Assembly: GCA_934728205.1 (NCBI GenBank)
Contig: CAKVEH010000063.1
Location: 1 to 7,848, forward strand
Reading direction: 5' to 3'
Length of the DNA stretch: 7,848 bases
From: an uncultured Helicobacteraceae bacterium
GTDB lineage: Bacteria; Campylobacterota; Campylobacteria; Campylobacterales; Helicobacteraceae
The notes below the pieces were generated by a model. That model ran no database searches. It was not told where the DNA came from and saw nothing but the letters and a program-made list of their open reading frames with translations. Each line of letters begins with the position of its first letter. Position 1 is the stretch's first letter. Made by a program: the position numbers and the translations under genes. Below, piece by piece: positions 1-6,882 of this stretch.

Positions 1-2643
1 GCTTTTATAATCAAGCACGATAATTTCTTTTTGTGTAAATATGAGCGTATCAATGCGGTAAAATTCGTTTTGACACCCCGAAGAAACCTCACTAAATAGC
101 GTCCCACTAGAGAGTATGGTTTGCAAATGTGGATTTGCTAATGCGCATTCAAACTTGCCCTGCACGATTTGGCGCATATCTTGCGAGAGTGAGAATCCAT
201 AGAGGTTTTGCATAATGTGCCAAAGCGTTGGCAAATGCGTTTCTTTCATTCCAAAGTAATATTCAAAGTAGCTATGCAAAGCCTTTCCAAACATTATGCT
301 TGCGACATTAAATTCGCTAGATTCTCTTTGGTTGCGGACAAAATTTTCTTGCCTGCCTAGATTTTGCAGTGCGATATATTGGCTTTCGTGAGATTGTTTT
401 TGTGAGGCGTCTTTGCTTGAGAGTGTGCCAATTTGTGTGGGCGTTAGGTTGAGCGTTTCAAAGCGAGAGTTTTTTTGTTTTTTGAGAATACAAAGAGAGC
501 TTTTAGCACGAGTAAGCGCGACATAAAGCACATTGATTGATTCGTTTTGTTTTGTTTGCTTATAAGATTCTAAAATTTGCTTGTAGCCATCATCGACATT
601 TTCTCGTCCATCAAACCTAAAATACATATCCTTAAGCGTAATGCCCTCATAGTGCGGGATAAATTTATTTTTGTCTGTTGGTTTGTTGCCAAAGCTATCA
701 CACACAATCAAATGCTCAAACTCTAAGCCTTTTGATTTGTGGATAGTCATAATTTTTATGCCATTTAAGTGTTCTTTTGGTGTGGAGATTTCAAGTGATT
801 GATATGAGATTAAAAACTCCTCTATTTTGTCATATTCGCATACTTTTTCTAAGAATCTCGCACTCATCGCACACCCAAGCGAAAAAGATTCTATCACCTC
901 ATACACATATTGCCCCACATTGCCCTTATACTCTGGCAAAGATACAGATTCCATAATGCCATTGCCAAGCAATTTTGCGATATTTTTTGCATAGAAATTT
1001 TTGTGTTCTTGTTTTTGTGTGTTTTGGTATTTGAGTGCTTGTATTAGCACATTACAAGGGAATAAATCAAAAAAGTTTTTTGTAGTTTCAGCGATGATAT
1101 TAAAAGAGGGATTTTGTGCTTTTAAAAAATCTTTTACACGCTCTACTTCATCATTTTTCCACACTAAAATGCTTATATCATCTTGATTTACACCATTTTC
1201 TAATAAGTAACAAAGTGTTTCATATACAGATTCTTCATCAAGTTTTTCATATTCTTTGACACTTATAAATCCCTCTTTGTTAGATTGTGTGCTAGGAAGT
1301 TCTTGGGTGATATAGTGAGGATATTGCGGGGCAAAGACTTCATTGATATAATCAACAATATTGCTTTTGGAGCGGTAATTTTTTTTTAAACTCTGCGTAA
1401 TAAATGGTGCTTTTTGAATCGCATTAAACACTTCCACAAACGCCCCACGAAAGTTATAAATGCTTTGTTTTTCATCGCCCACTACAAATACACTTCGCTC
1501 ATCAATTCTCCCCTTACCAGAGAGAATCTCCTCAATAAGCGGGCGCAAGATTTCATATTGGATAATGCTTGTATCTTGAAATTCATCAAGTAAAATGTGC
1601 ATAATCCTCTCATCAAGACGAAAATAAAAAAAATCTCTATCAATGCTAGAGTGCAATAAGTTATACACTTTGTGTGTAATATCTTCGTGCGTGAGGATAT
1701 TTTTTTGGTGTAAAAAGTCGTGCTTAATACTGCAAAACTTATCAATATAGGTATTTACTTGCGTAAATATATCATTTTGTTTGATTTGATAATACACACA
1801 TAAAAGGTTTTTGAGTGTGTTAAAGTCATCGATAAGATATTCTAACCCTTTATTCTTAAAGCCTCTAAATTCAAAAGGCGTTTCTTTTTTTAACCAAGTT
1901 TTATCGCTTATGTCTTCGATTGTATCATAAGTGAGCGCATTGATAGCCTCTTGCTTGATGTTTGGCTTTGTAGTAATTTCTTGGCGCAAATGCTCCATTA
2001 TGGAATCTATACTATTTTTTACTTCTTGTAAGTTTGTTTTTTGCTTTGTTTGCTTTAATGCGTGCTTTTGCTCGCTAAATTTACTTACAAAGCCTAAAAA
2101 ATCCTCTATACCCATATCATTGACAAACCAAAATCTTACTATGCTTTCGCGCTCATTTTGACTTAAGCATTGTGCAAATCGCTCATATAGAGCCATCTTG
2201 TCATACTCACTTATTTCAAAAGCATTGCTCACTCCAGCGTGCCAGCAAAACTTCTGCAAAATGCTATAAAAAAATGAATCAATGGTGGTAATTTTTGGGC
2301 GAACTTGCATAAATTGAGTATAGATTCTCTTAATATTGTGCTTGATAAATTCCTCATCTATGCCATTTGCTTGTAGAGATACAAAGGTATCGTTGCTTGT
2401 AAGCGTGTCGCACAGAGAATCTGTGTAGAGATTTTTGAGATTTTTTTGGATTCTACTACGCATTTCATTAGAGGCTTTTTTGGTAAATGTCAGTGTGAGA
2501 ATCTCCCACGCTTTCGCTCCCTTGCAGAGCAAATACACGAAGCGCAACGCTAGGCTAAAGGTTTTACCACTGCCAGCCGAAGCCCTAAGCACAAGGTATT
2601 CGTTGCGTATATCTGGTTGTGTATCTTGTATGTTATCGTGCAT
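1..2643 (-). CDS. addA: AddA/RecB-like helicase-nuclease, 3' end cut by window edge
   Basis: UvrD/Rep-type superfamily 1 helicase with a RecB-family nuclease domain, matching the AddA subunit of AddAB, which resects double-strand breaks for RecA repair in the cytoplasm. I translated 881 codons with no stop. Helicase motifs in order: Walker A ASAGSGKT (21-28, Lys27), LTFTKKAS (motif Ia, about 50-57), Walker B DEFQDT (353-358), GDEKQSIYNFRG (389-400), NYRS (422-425), MTIHKSKGLEF (632-642) and VLYVALTRAK (705-714). The nuclease part shows GKALH (GxxxH, 786-790), Asp865 in RIDTL, and LDYKS (877-881) ending exactly at the edge, so catalytic Asp878 and Lys880 are kept. Some tens of C-terminal residues are probably missing. 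The start is firm: an in-frame TGA at 2661-2659 is followed by no other start codon before this ATG. It overlaps the previous stop by 1 nt (TAATG). The AddB partner is not in the window. Databases may name this family 'RecB-like helicase'. Confidence 0.93.
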   Translation of the reverse strand, partial: MHDNIQDTQPDIRNEYLVLRASAGSGKTFSLALRFVYLLCKGAKAWEILTLTFTKKASNEMRSRIQKNLKNLYTDSLCDTLTSNDTFVSLQANGIDEEFIKHNIKRIYTQFMQVRPKITTIDSFFYSILQKFCWHAGVSNAFEISEYDKMALYERFAQCLSQNERESIVRFWFVNDMGIEDFLGFVSKFSEQKHALKQTKQKTNLQEVKNSIDSIMEHLRQEITTKPNIKQEAINALTYDTIEDISDKTWLKKETPFEFRGFKNKGLEYLIDDFNTLKNLLCVYYQIKQNDIFTQVNTYIDKFCSIKHDFLHQKNILTHEDITHKVYNLLHSSIDRDFFYFRLDERIMHILLDEFQDTSIIQYEILRPLIEEILSGKGRIDERSVFVVGDEKQSIYNFRGAFVEVFNAIQKAPFITQSLKKNYRSKSNIVDYINEVFAPQYPHYITQELPSTQSNKEGFISVKEYEKLDEESVYETLCYLLENGVNQDDISILVWKNDEVERVKDFLKAQNPSFNIIAETTKNFFDLFPCNVLIQALKYQNTQKQEHKNFYAKNIAKLLGNGIMESVSLPEYKGNVGQYVYEVIESFSLGCAMSARFLEKVCEYDKIEEFLISYQSLEISTPKEHLNGIKIMTIHKSKGLEFEHLIVCDSFGNKPTDKNKFIPHYEGITLKDMYFRFDGRENVDDGYKQILESYKQTKQNESINVLYVALTRAKSSLCILKKQKNSRFETLNLTPTQIGTLSSKDASQKQSHESQYIALQNLGRQENFVRNQRESSEFNVASIMFGKALHSYFEYYFGMKETHLPTLWHIMQNLYGFSLSQDMRQIVQGKFECALANPHLQTILSSGTLFSEVSSGCQNEFYRIDTLIFTQKEIIVLDYKS

Positions 2644-2645
2644 TA
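2641..2645 (-). promoter_or_regulatory. TAATG stop-start overlap coupling DUF2156 gene to addA
   Basis: The TAA stop of the upstream gene (2645-2643) shares its last A with the ATG of addA (2643-2641). The 20 nt before this ATG contain no good Shine-Dalgarno sequence; the nearest purine run is a GAAG about 13 nt upstream. Translation of addA therefore probably depends on ribosomes terminating the upstream gene. The overlap is seen directly; coupling is inferred. Confidence 0.7.
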
Positions 2646-3542
2646 CTGAATCACAACTTCAAATTTCTCTAGCAACGCGCAGGGTTGATAGCTTAGCTTA
2701 GCCTTTCTTAAGCCCTCTATGCCTAAATCCTCCTCCCGATTGACAAAGCCACATTCAGCAAAGCAGTGCTCTAAGACTTGTTGATTGATTGCTTGATAGA
2801 TACCCCTAATTTGTGGATTTGCCTTTTCGATGTGCATTAGTGCGACTTTTTTGCCCTCCAAATCCCCGTGTAAAACCTCACCAAAGCTAAAGGCTTCTAT
2901 GTTGCCATTTATGCGGATTATCCCGCCTCTTAATCCCAGCTCATCATAGAATCTTAGTGCGTCATTTATGCCCAAATTCTCAAATTTTAATCCATCTGTC
3001 TTGTTAGGATTTGCTTCAAACCACTTATCATTTACTTGCATAATCTCTTTTGCATTGTGTGTGGAAATCTCCTCAAATACAAAGTCTTTATGCTCTTGCA
3101 AGAAAAAGTTGAGATGATTTTTTTTCTTGTGATATTTTCTGCCACTTAGCGTGATAAGCTCAGGCACATTATAGACATAATCAAATCTATCCCTATTTTC
3201 TTGTGGCTGTATGCCAAACTCCGTGTGAATGTGCTTTGCTTGTGTAGTATTGAGTGCGTGGATTTCAAGTGCAAGATTATTTTGTGCGTAGAACTCTTTG
3301 CATATCTTTAGCACACCTAGCTTATCACCACTGCCTATGGGATAGAAAATGTAGGGATTTTTACCCTCGTAGCGCGTTTGTATCACTAGGCAATCTTGCA
3401 CTTGCGAAAAGCAAATATCCCTCGCATTACGCCAAATAAAGCAATTCGCAAAACTCATATCCGAAAGCACGAGGGAATCTTGCGCTAAATAATGGGTAAA
3501 AATATCTTTAGATTCTAAATCTATATGTTTAAATGCAATCAT
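2643..3542 (-). CDS. DUF2156 (phosphatidylglycerol lysyltransferase C-terminal-like) protein
   Basis: A 299-residue soluble protein of the DUF2156 family. It resembles the tandem GNAT-like C-terminal domain of MprF-type aminoacyl-phosphatidylglycerol synthases but has no membrane half. Family-typical segments are GRKYHKKKNHLNFF (134-147), the HIEKANP...GIYQAIN region (237-253) with IRG at 245-247, and the C-terminal block FVNREEDLGIEGLRKAK (266-282) followed by SYQP (284-287). No signal peptide or membrane segment is visible. Members without the flippase half have no settled function, so aminoacyl transfer to a lipid is only one possibility. The start is supported by a GAGGAG 5 nt upstream, inside the last codons of pheA; the gap to pheA is 2 nt. 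Its stop overlaps the addA start. Position in the lysA-pheA operon suggests co-expression but does not reveal its substrate. Confidence 0.85.
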   Translation of the reverse strand: MIAFKHIDLESKDIFTHYLAQDSLVLSDMSFANCFIWRNARDICFSQVQDCLVIQTRYEGKNPYIFYPIGSGDKLGVLKICKEFYAQNNLALEIHALNTTQAKHIHTEFGIQPQENRDRFDYVYNVPELITLSGRKYHKKKNHLNFFLQEHKDFVFEEISTHNAKEIMQVNDKWFEANPNKTDGLKFENLGINDALRFYDELGLRGGIIRINGNIEAFSFGEVLHGDLEGKKVALMHIEKANPQIRGIYQAINQQVLEHCFAECGFVNREEDLGIEGLRKAKLSYQPCALLEKFEVVIQ

Positions 3543-3544
3543 TG

Positions 3545-4636
3545 TTACTCCTCAAAGTCATAGCTACACACATAACTTCCCAGCCATTTTAGCTCTTTAG
3601 CGCGTTTGGCAAAGAGGGCTTTGACATTCTCATCAAGGTAATGCCCCTTAAAGTCCAAATAAAATCCAAACGCAAAAATATCACTTTTAGAGCGGATAGG
3701 ACGCGAGTCAATTTTAGTAATGTTAATGCCAAAATGCTTAAAATCCTCCAACAATCCGAGCAATGCGGCAGATTGTTTGTAGTTTTGTAAAGTTGCAAAC
3801 ACAGAAGTTTTGTCGCTCCCACTAGGATTATTGGTGAAATCACTCACCACCACAAAGCGCGTTTTGTTATTGTTTGAATCTTCGATATTTTCAAACATAA
3901 TGGGGAGATTATAGAGTTTTGCGGCCACTTTAGAGCAAATCGCCCCTGATTTAGAATCATTGCTAGCAAGTTGGGCAGCCTTAGCGGTGGAATCTACGGG
4001 GATTAGCTCTAAGTCATCAAGGTTGTGAGATTTGAGGAATTCATCGCATTGCCCAAAGGCAATATCTTTGGAGTAAATCTTTGTAATTTCGCTTAAGTGC
4101 TCGCTTTTTGAAGCAAGACTATGATGAATGGGAATCACAATTTCGGCAATGATTTTAAGCTCGCTGCACGCAAGATTATCAACGCTCGCACCCACCATTC
4201 CATTGGTGTTGTTTTCGATAGGCACAACGCCGTATTTCACACGCTTTTGCTCTAGGGCTTTAAAGACAGAGGATATGTTGTTAAGTGCGATATATTCGCT
4301 CATCGCGCCAAATCGCTCTTGTGCTGCTTGATGTGTATAGCTCCCAATGGGACCTAAAAATGCCACTTTTTCTGGGAGTTCTAAATTTCGCGCGATTCCA
4401 AAAATTTCTTGGAAAATCGCACCAATGGCTTTATCGTTTAGAAATTTTACACCCTTTTTGTTTAATCGCTCTAAAATTGCTCTCTCTCGTTCAGGGCGAT
4501 AAATCGCACTTCCACTCTTTTTCTTATGTTTGCCAATCTCATCGACCAAGCCCATTCGCTTCTCTAGCAACAAAAGCATTTCATCATCGATACTATCAAT
4601 TTGCGCCCTAAATTGTTCTAATAGTTTATCTTGCAT
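3545..4636 (-). CDS. pheA: Bifunctional chorismate mutase/prephenate dehydratase (P-protein)
   Basis: Converts chorismate to prephenate and then to phenylpyruvate, the committed steps to phenylalanine, in the cytoplasm. The 363 residues show all three expected domains. An AroQ-type chorismate mutase (about 1-85) has Arg10, Arg27, Lys38, Arg50, Glu51 and Gln76 at positions matching the E. coli P-protein active site. The prephenate dehydratase domain (about 90-270) has VAFLGPIGSYTHQAA (91-105), YGVVPIENNTNG (135-146) and the catalytic TRF motif (259-261). A C-terminal ACT domain (about 277-357) has the AALLGLLEDF stretch (290-299) and DSRP (310-313), the counterpart of the ESRP phenylalanine-binding motif, so feedback inhibition by phenylalanine is likely. 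The start overlaps lysA by 11 nt and has an AAGGA site 6 nt upstream. Length is normal and no defect is visible. In Campylobacter jejuni, as I recall, lysA and pheA are also close together. Confidence 0.95.
   Translation of the reverse strand: MQDKLLEQFRAQIDSIDDEMLLLLEKRMGLVDEIGKHKKKSGSAIYRPERERAILERLNKKGVKFLNDKAIGAIFQEIFGIARNLELPEKVAFLGPIGSYTHQAAQERFGAMSEYIALNNISSVFKALEQKRVKYGVVPIENNTNGMVGASVDNLACSELKIIAEIVIPIHHSLASKSEHLSEITKIYSKDIAFGQCDEFLKSHNLDDLELIPVDSTAKAAQLASNDSKSGAICSKVAAKLYNLPIMFENIEDSNNNKTRFVVVSDFTNNPSGSDKTSVFATLQNYKQSAALLGLLEDFKHFGINITKIDSRPIRSKSDIFAFGFYLDFKGHYLDENVKALFAKRAKELKWLGSYVCSYDFEE
3548..3553 (-). promoter_or_regulatory. Ribosome binding site (GAGGAG) for DUF2156 gene
   Basis: GAGGAG lies 5 nt before the ATG at 3542 and encodes the final two Glu codons of pheA. 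It fixes the start of the DUF2156 gene and shows that the two genes are read from one transcript. Confidence 0.7.
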
Positions 4637-5882
4637 TAGTATTCCTTTGGAGGAGCTCTAGCTCATCGGCGATGAGATTCTCAAATTTTTCTCTGTGTTT
4701 AATGATAAAACTCTTCCCCTCTTTTATGCCTATTTCTGCGGGCTTTAGGCGTGTGTTATAATTGCTTGACATTGAGTATCCATACGCCCCAGCATTCTCA
4801 AAGCCAAGTAAATCCCCAGAATCTAGCGATTCTATCTCAATGTCTTTTGCCAAAAAATCACTACTTTCACAAATCGCCCCGACAATATCCGCCTTGCAAT
4901 CTAGGGAATCTTTTGGCATAGATTGTGTGTCTTGCGCCCTTGCTATGACATTCACGCGATGATATGCGCCATAGAGGGCAGGGCGCATTAAGTCGTTCAT
5001 CGCTGCATCAACGATGACAAAGCGTTTTTTGCCATTGTATTTTTCATAAAGCACCTTACTTAAGAGCACGCCACTTTTACCAACGATAGAGCGACCGGGC
5101 TCACAAATGATAGTTACATCAAGTCCGCGCAAGATTCCCAAAATGCCCTGTGCATAGTCATATAATGCGATTTCTTGCTCATCTTTGTAAGTGATACCAA
5201 TGCCTCCACCAATATCAAAAAACTTAATATCAATCTTTAGTGCAAGCAGACTATGGAGAAGCCCGGCAATTTTTTTTGCACCTTGCAAGATTGGCTCAAG
5301 CTCTAGGAGTTGTGAGCCAATGTGAAAGTGAATGCCTATTGGCTCTAGGTGTGGCGAATTTTTTGCCATAATATACATTTTTTTGGCACTTTGTATATCA
5401 ACGCCAAATTTATTCTCGTGTAATCCTGTGGAAATGTAAGGATGTGTTTTGGCATCGATGTTAGGATTGACACGCACCGAAATGCGCGCTATTTTACCAC
5501 ATTGCTTAGCAATAGATTCTATATGTGAGAGTTCAGCCTCACTCTCTACATTGAGAAACAAAATATCAAGGTTGAGTGCTTGTGCTATTTCATCATCGCA
5601 CTTTCCCACACCACTAAAAATAATCTTGTATTTTTCCACTCCTGCAGCTAGGGCGCGTTTGACTTCACCAATGCTCACGCAATCCGCACCACAACCAAGT
5701 TTTGCTAAGTGATTGATAATGCTAAGATTAGAGTTCGCCTTGAGTGCGTAGCAAATAAGTGATTTACGAGCCTTAAAAGCCTCTTTAAATGCACTAAATT
5801 GCGTTGAGATAATATCAAAGTCATACACATATAATGGCGTTCCATATTCACGCGCACAAGATTGTAAGGTCATCTTATCCAT
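4626..5882 (-). CDS. lysA: Diaminopimelate decarboxylase
   Basis: PLP enzyme that decarboxylates meso-diaminopimelate to L-lysine, the last step of lysine synthesis; it draws on the precursor that is also used for peptidoglycan. The 418 residues are the usual length. This is the fold-type III alanine-racemase-like family: the PLP Schiff-base lysine is Lys48 in CYALKANSN (44-52). Then come HFHIGSQ (185-191), the phosphate-binding GGGIG (225-229), EPGRSIV (261-267), the active-site cysteine block CESSDFLAKD (338-347, Cys338), and the C-terminal GAYGYSMSSNYN (365-376) with Tyr367. The start ATG at 5882 follows an AAGAG 5 nt upstream; a second Met at residue 4 is less likely. lysA is the first gene after the 52-bp gap and overlaps pheA by 11 nt, so it probably heads the lysA-pheA-DUF2156-addA operon. 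Confidence 0.97.
   Translation of the reverse strand: MDKMTLQSCAREYGTPLYVYDFDIISTQFSAFKEAFKARKSLICYALKANSNLSIINHLAKLGCGADCVSIGEVKRALAAGVEKYKIIFSGVGKCDDEIAQALNLDILFLNVESEAELSHIESIAKQCGKIARISVRVNPNIDAKTHPYISTGLHENKFGVDIQSAKKMYIMAKNSPHLEPIGIHFHIGSQLLELEPILQGAKKIAGLLHSLLALKIDIKFFDIGGGIGITYKDEQEIALYDYAQGILGILRGLDVTIICEPGRSIVGKSGVLLSKVLYEKYNGKKRFVIVDAAMNDLMRPALYGAYHRVNVIARAQDTQSMPKDSLDCKADIVGAICESSDFLAKDIEIESLDSGDLLGFENAGAYGYSMSSNYNTRLKPAEIGIKEGKSFIIKHREKFENLIADELELLQRNTNAR
4643..4647 (-). promoter_or_regulatory. Ribosome binding site (AAGGA) for pheA
   Basis: AAGGA lies 6 nt upstream of the pheA ATG at 4636 and inside the 3' end of lysA. It supports this start and the 11-nt lysA/pheA overlap. Confidence 0.6.
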
Positions 5883-5934
5883 TTTTACTCTTTTTGTGAA
5901 GCTAAATTAAAAGCATAATTTTAGCCTAAAAACT
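5883..5934 (-). promoter_or_regulatory. 52-bp intergenic gap with candidate lysA promoter
   Basis: The only non-coding stretch in the window. On the minus strand it holds TATGCT (5917-5912) preceded by ATT, a fair -10 box for the housekeeping sigma factor of Helicobacter, which often lacks a clear -35 box and relies on upstream T/A tracts. A T-run in AAGTTTTTAG lies just upstream. A start about 7 nt past the -10 would leave a leader of roughly 20 nt with the AAGAG ribosome site at 5892-5888. No GC-rich hairpin with a T-run is present, so there is no sign of a terminator between the ligase gene and lysA, and read-through is possible. Promoter assignment is inference from one hexamer. Confidence 0.4.
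5919..5931. repeat. 13-bp inverted repeat TTTTAG-C-CTAAAA
   Basis: A perfect 6-bp inverted repeat around one central base, 2 nt upstream of the candidate lysA -10 box. The centre is too tight and the stem too AT-rich for a terminator. It could be a small operator or chance in AT-rich DNA; the sequence does not decide. Confidence 0.3.
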
Positions 5935-6882
5935 TTATGGCACGCTAACAAATTCTCGTAAAAATACAGCGTTTTTTGGCAAACCATTTTTGCTAAAACC
6001 ATTGTATTTATAAGTGATTATTGTGCCAATTTTTGGTGGATTCTCACGCATCGCTTCGTTAAATCCCGTGCCTATTTTAAAGGTTATTGTGTGTTTTTTG
6101 GGCTTTTGTTTGGAATCTGGGGCGTTTGTATTGATAAAAGGGCGTAAAGTGGCGATGTCATCATTTTGGTTGATTTCTTGCTCGCAAATAAGTGCGCCCA
6201 TTTTGCCTGTGAATCTCCCCTTGCCTTGCGTGTATCCTATCACTTTGCATTCTGCGTCATTATGAGGCTTGAGCTTAAAGGCGTTTTTTGCCCTCCCGCT
6301 TTTATATCCTTTCTCATCAGGGCGCAATATTAGCCCCTCGCCACCATTGCTTAGCACTTTATCAAGCATTATATCTAAAGTGCGTTGAAATTCTTTATCG
6401 CTAGATTTTAATATGTTTTGTTCGATAAGCTCAATATGCGGAGATGTGTGTCGCGTGATAAATGCCCGCACTTTGTCTAACCGCTCACTTAAACGACATT
6501 GAGAATCTAGTTTAGATGACTTTTGTCCGCAGGTGGGCGCATCAAAGATTTTATACACTATATTAGCATAATCTTCACATACAGGGTTTGTGCGTGCGAC
6601 AATGCTTGCCACTTCTTCAAACTTCCCATAACCAATCCACAATTCACCATCAAGGGCAAATGGTGGAAAATTGCGTAAAAAGCACTCTGGGGCGTTGATG
6701 AGGTTGCCACGCTTTGTTCTTAACTCTTTGCCATTCCACACACCACGAACGCCATCAAACTTTTCACTTACTAAGTATGTCGCACTGATGAAATTATCTT
6801 GTTTATACACGCTAAACTCCACCACCTCTGCACTGAGGGCGACAAAAAACCAAGCACAAAGGCACGCGATAGCTCTACTCAT
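5935..6882 (-). CDS. Exported ATP-dependent DNA ligase, Lig E type
   Basis: A minimal ATP-dependent DNA ligase (nucleotidyltransferase plus OB fold, no DNA-binding domain) with a signal peptide, as in periplasmic Lig E of Neisseria, Haemophilus and Campylobacter. It seals nicks in double-stranded DNA; the biological role of Lig E is not settled. Numbering from the chosen start (315 aa): signal peptide 1 to about 18 (Arg3, hydrophobic core 4-16, cleavage near ALSA); motif I EKFDGVRG with AMP-accepting Lys41; motif III DGE (78-80); IIIa YKIFDAP (110-116); IV GGEGLILR (180-187); V AFKLKP (201-206); OB domain about 210-315 with FKIGTGF. Odd points are an extra segment of about 30 residues in the OB domain (234-264) and Cys118/Cys129 bounding a loop. 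The track-independent alternative start at 6903 adds seven residues but lacks a ribosome site; 6882 has AAGGA and gives a cleaner signal peptide. It overlaps the sulfatase gene by 8 nt. Confidence 0.88.
   Translation of the reverse strand: MSRAIACLCAWFFVALSAEVVEFSVYKQDNFISATYLVSEKFDGVRGVWNGKELRTKRGNLINAPECFLRNFPPFALDGELWIGYGKFEEVASIVARTNPVCEDYANIVYKIFDAPTCGQKSSKLDSQCRLSERLDKVRAFITRHTSPHIELIEQNILKSSDKEFQRTLDIMLDKVLSNGGEGLILRPDEKGYKSGRAKNAFKLKPHNDAECKVIGYTQGKGRFTGKMGALICEQEINQNDDIATLRPFINTNAPDSKQKPKKHTITFKIGTGFNEAMRENPPKIGTIITYKYNGFSKNGLPKNAVFLREFVSVP

Noticed and set aside
1381..1394. Programmed -1 frameshift at T TTA AAA in addA
   Set aside because: The shifted frame ends after a few dozen codons and the zero frame carries all helicase and nuclease motifs, so a shift has no visible purpose.
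1482..1745. 87-codon open frame on the minus strand in another phase
   Set aside because: It overlaps the addA region encoding DEFQDT and GDEKQ; its product is low-complexity and unlike any family.
1001..2701. Open frames on the plus strand at 1001-1186, 1931-2161 and 2435-2701
   Set aside because: They lie antisense to addA, whose motifs and unbroken 881-codon frame explain the region; their translations show no domain and no ribosome site was seen.
4128..5712. Plus-strand open frames inside pheA and lysA (4128-4331, 4285-4611, 4762-4962, 5449-5712)
   Set aside because: Antisense shadows of two clearly recognised enzymes.
5883..5934. Rho-independent terminator between ligase gene and lysA
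   Set aside because: There is no GC-rich stem followed by a T-run; the only inverted repeat is AT-rich with a one-base centre.
6838..6882. Lipoprotein signal in the ligase (Cys7 or Cys9)
   Set aside because: The cysteines sit too near the N terminus and lack Leu at -3; an ordinary signal peptide ending near ALSA fits better.
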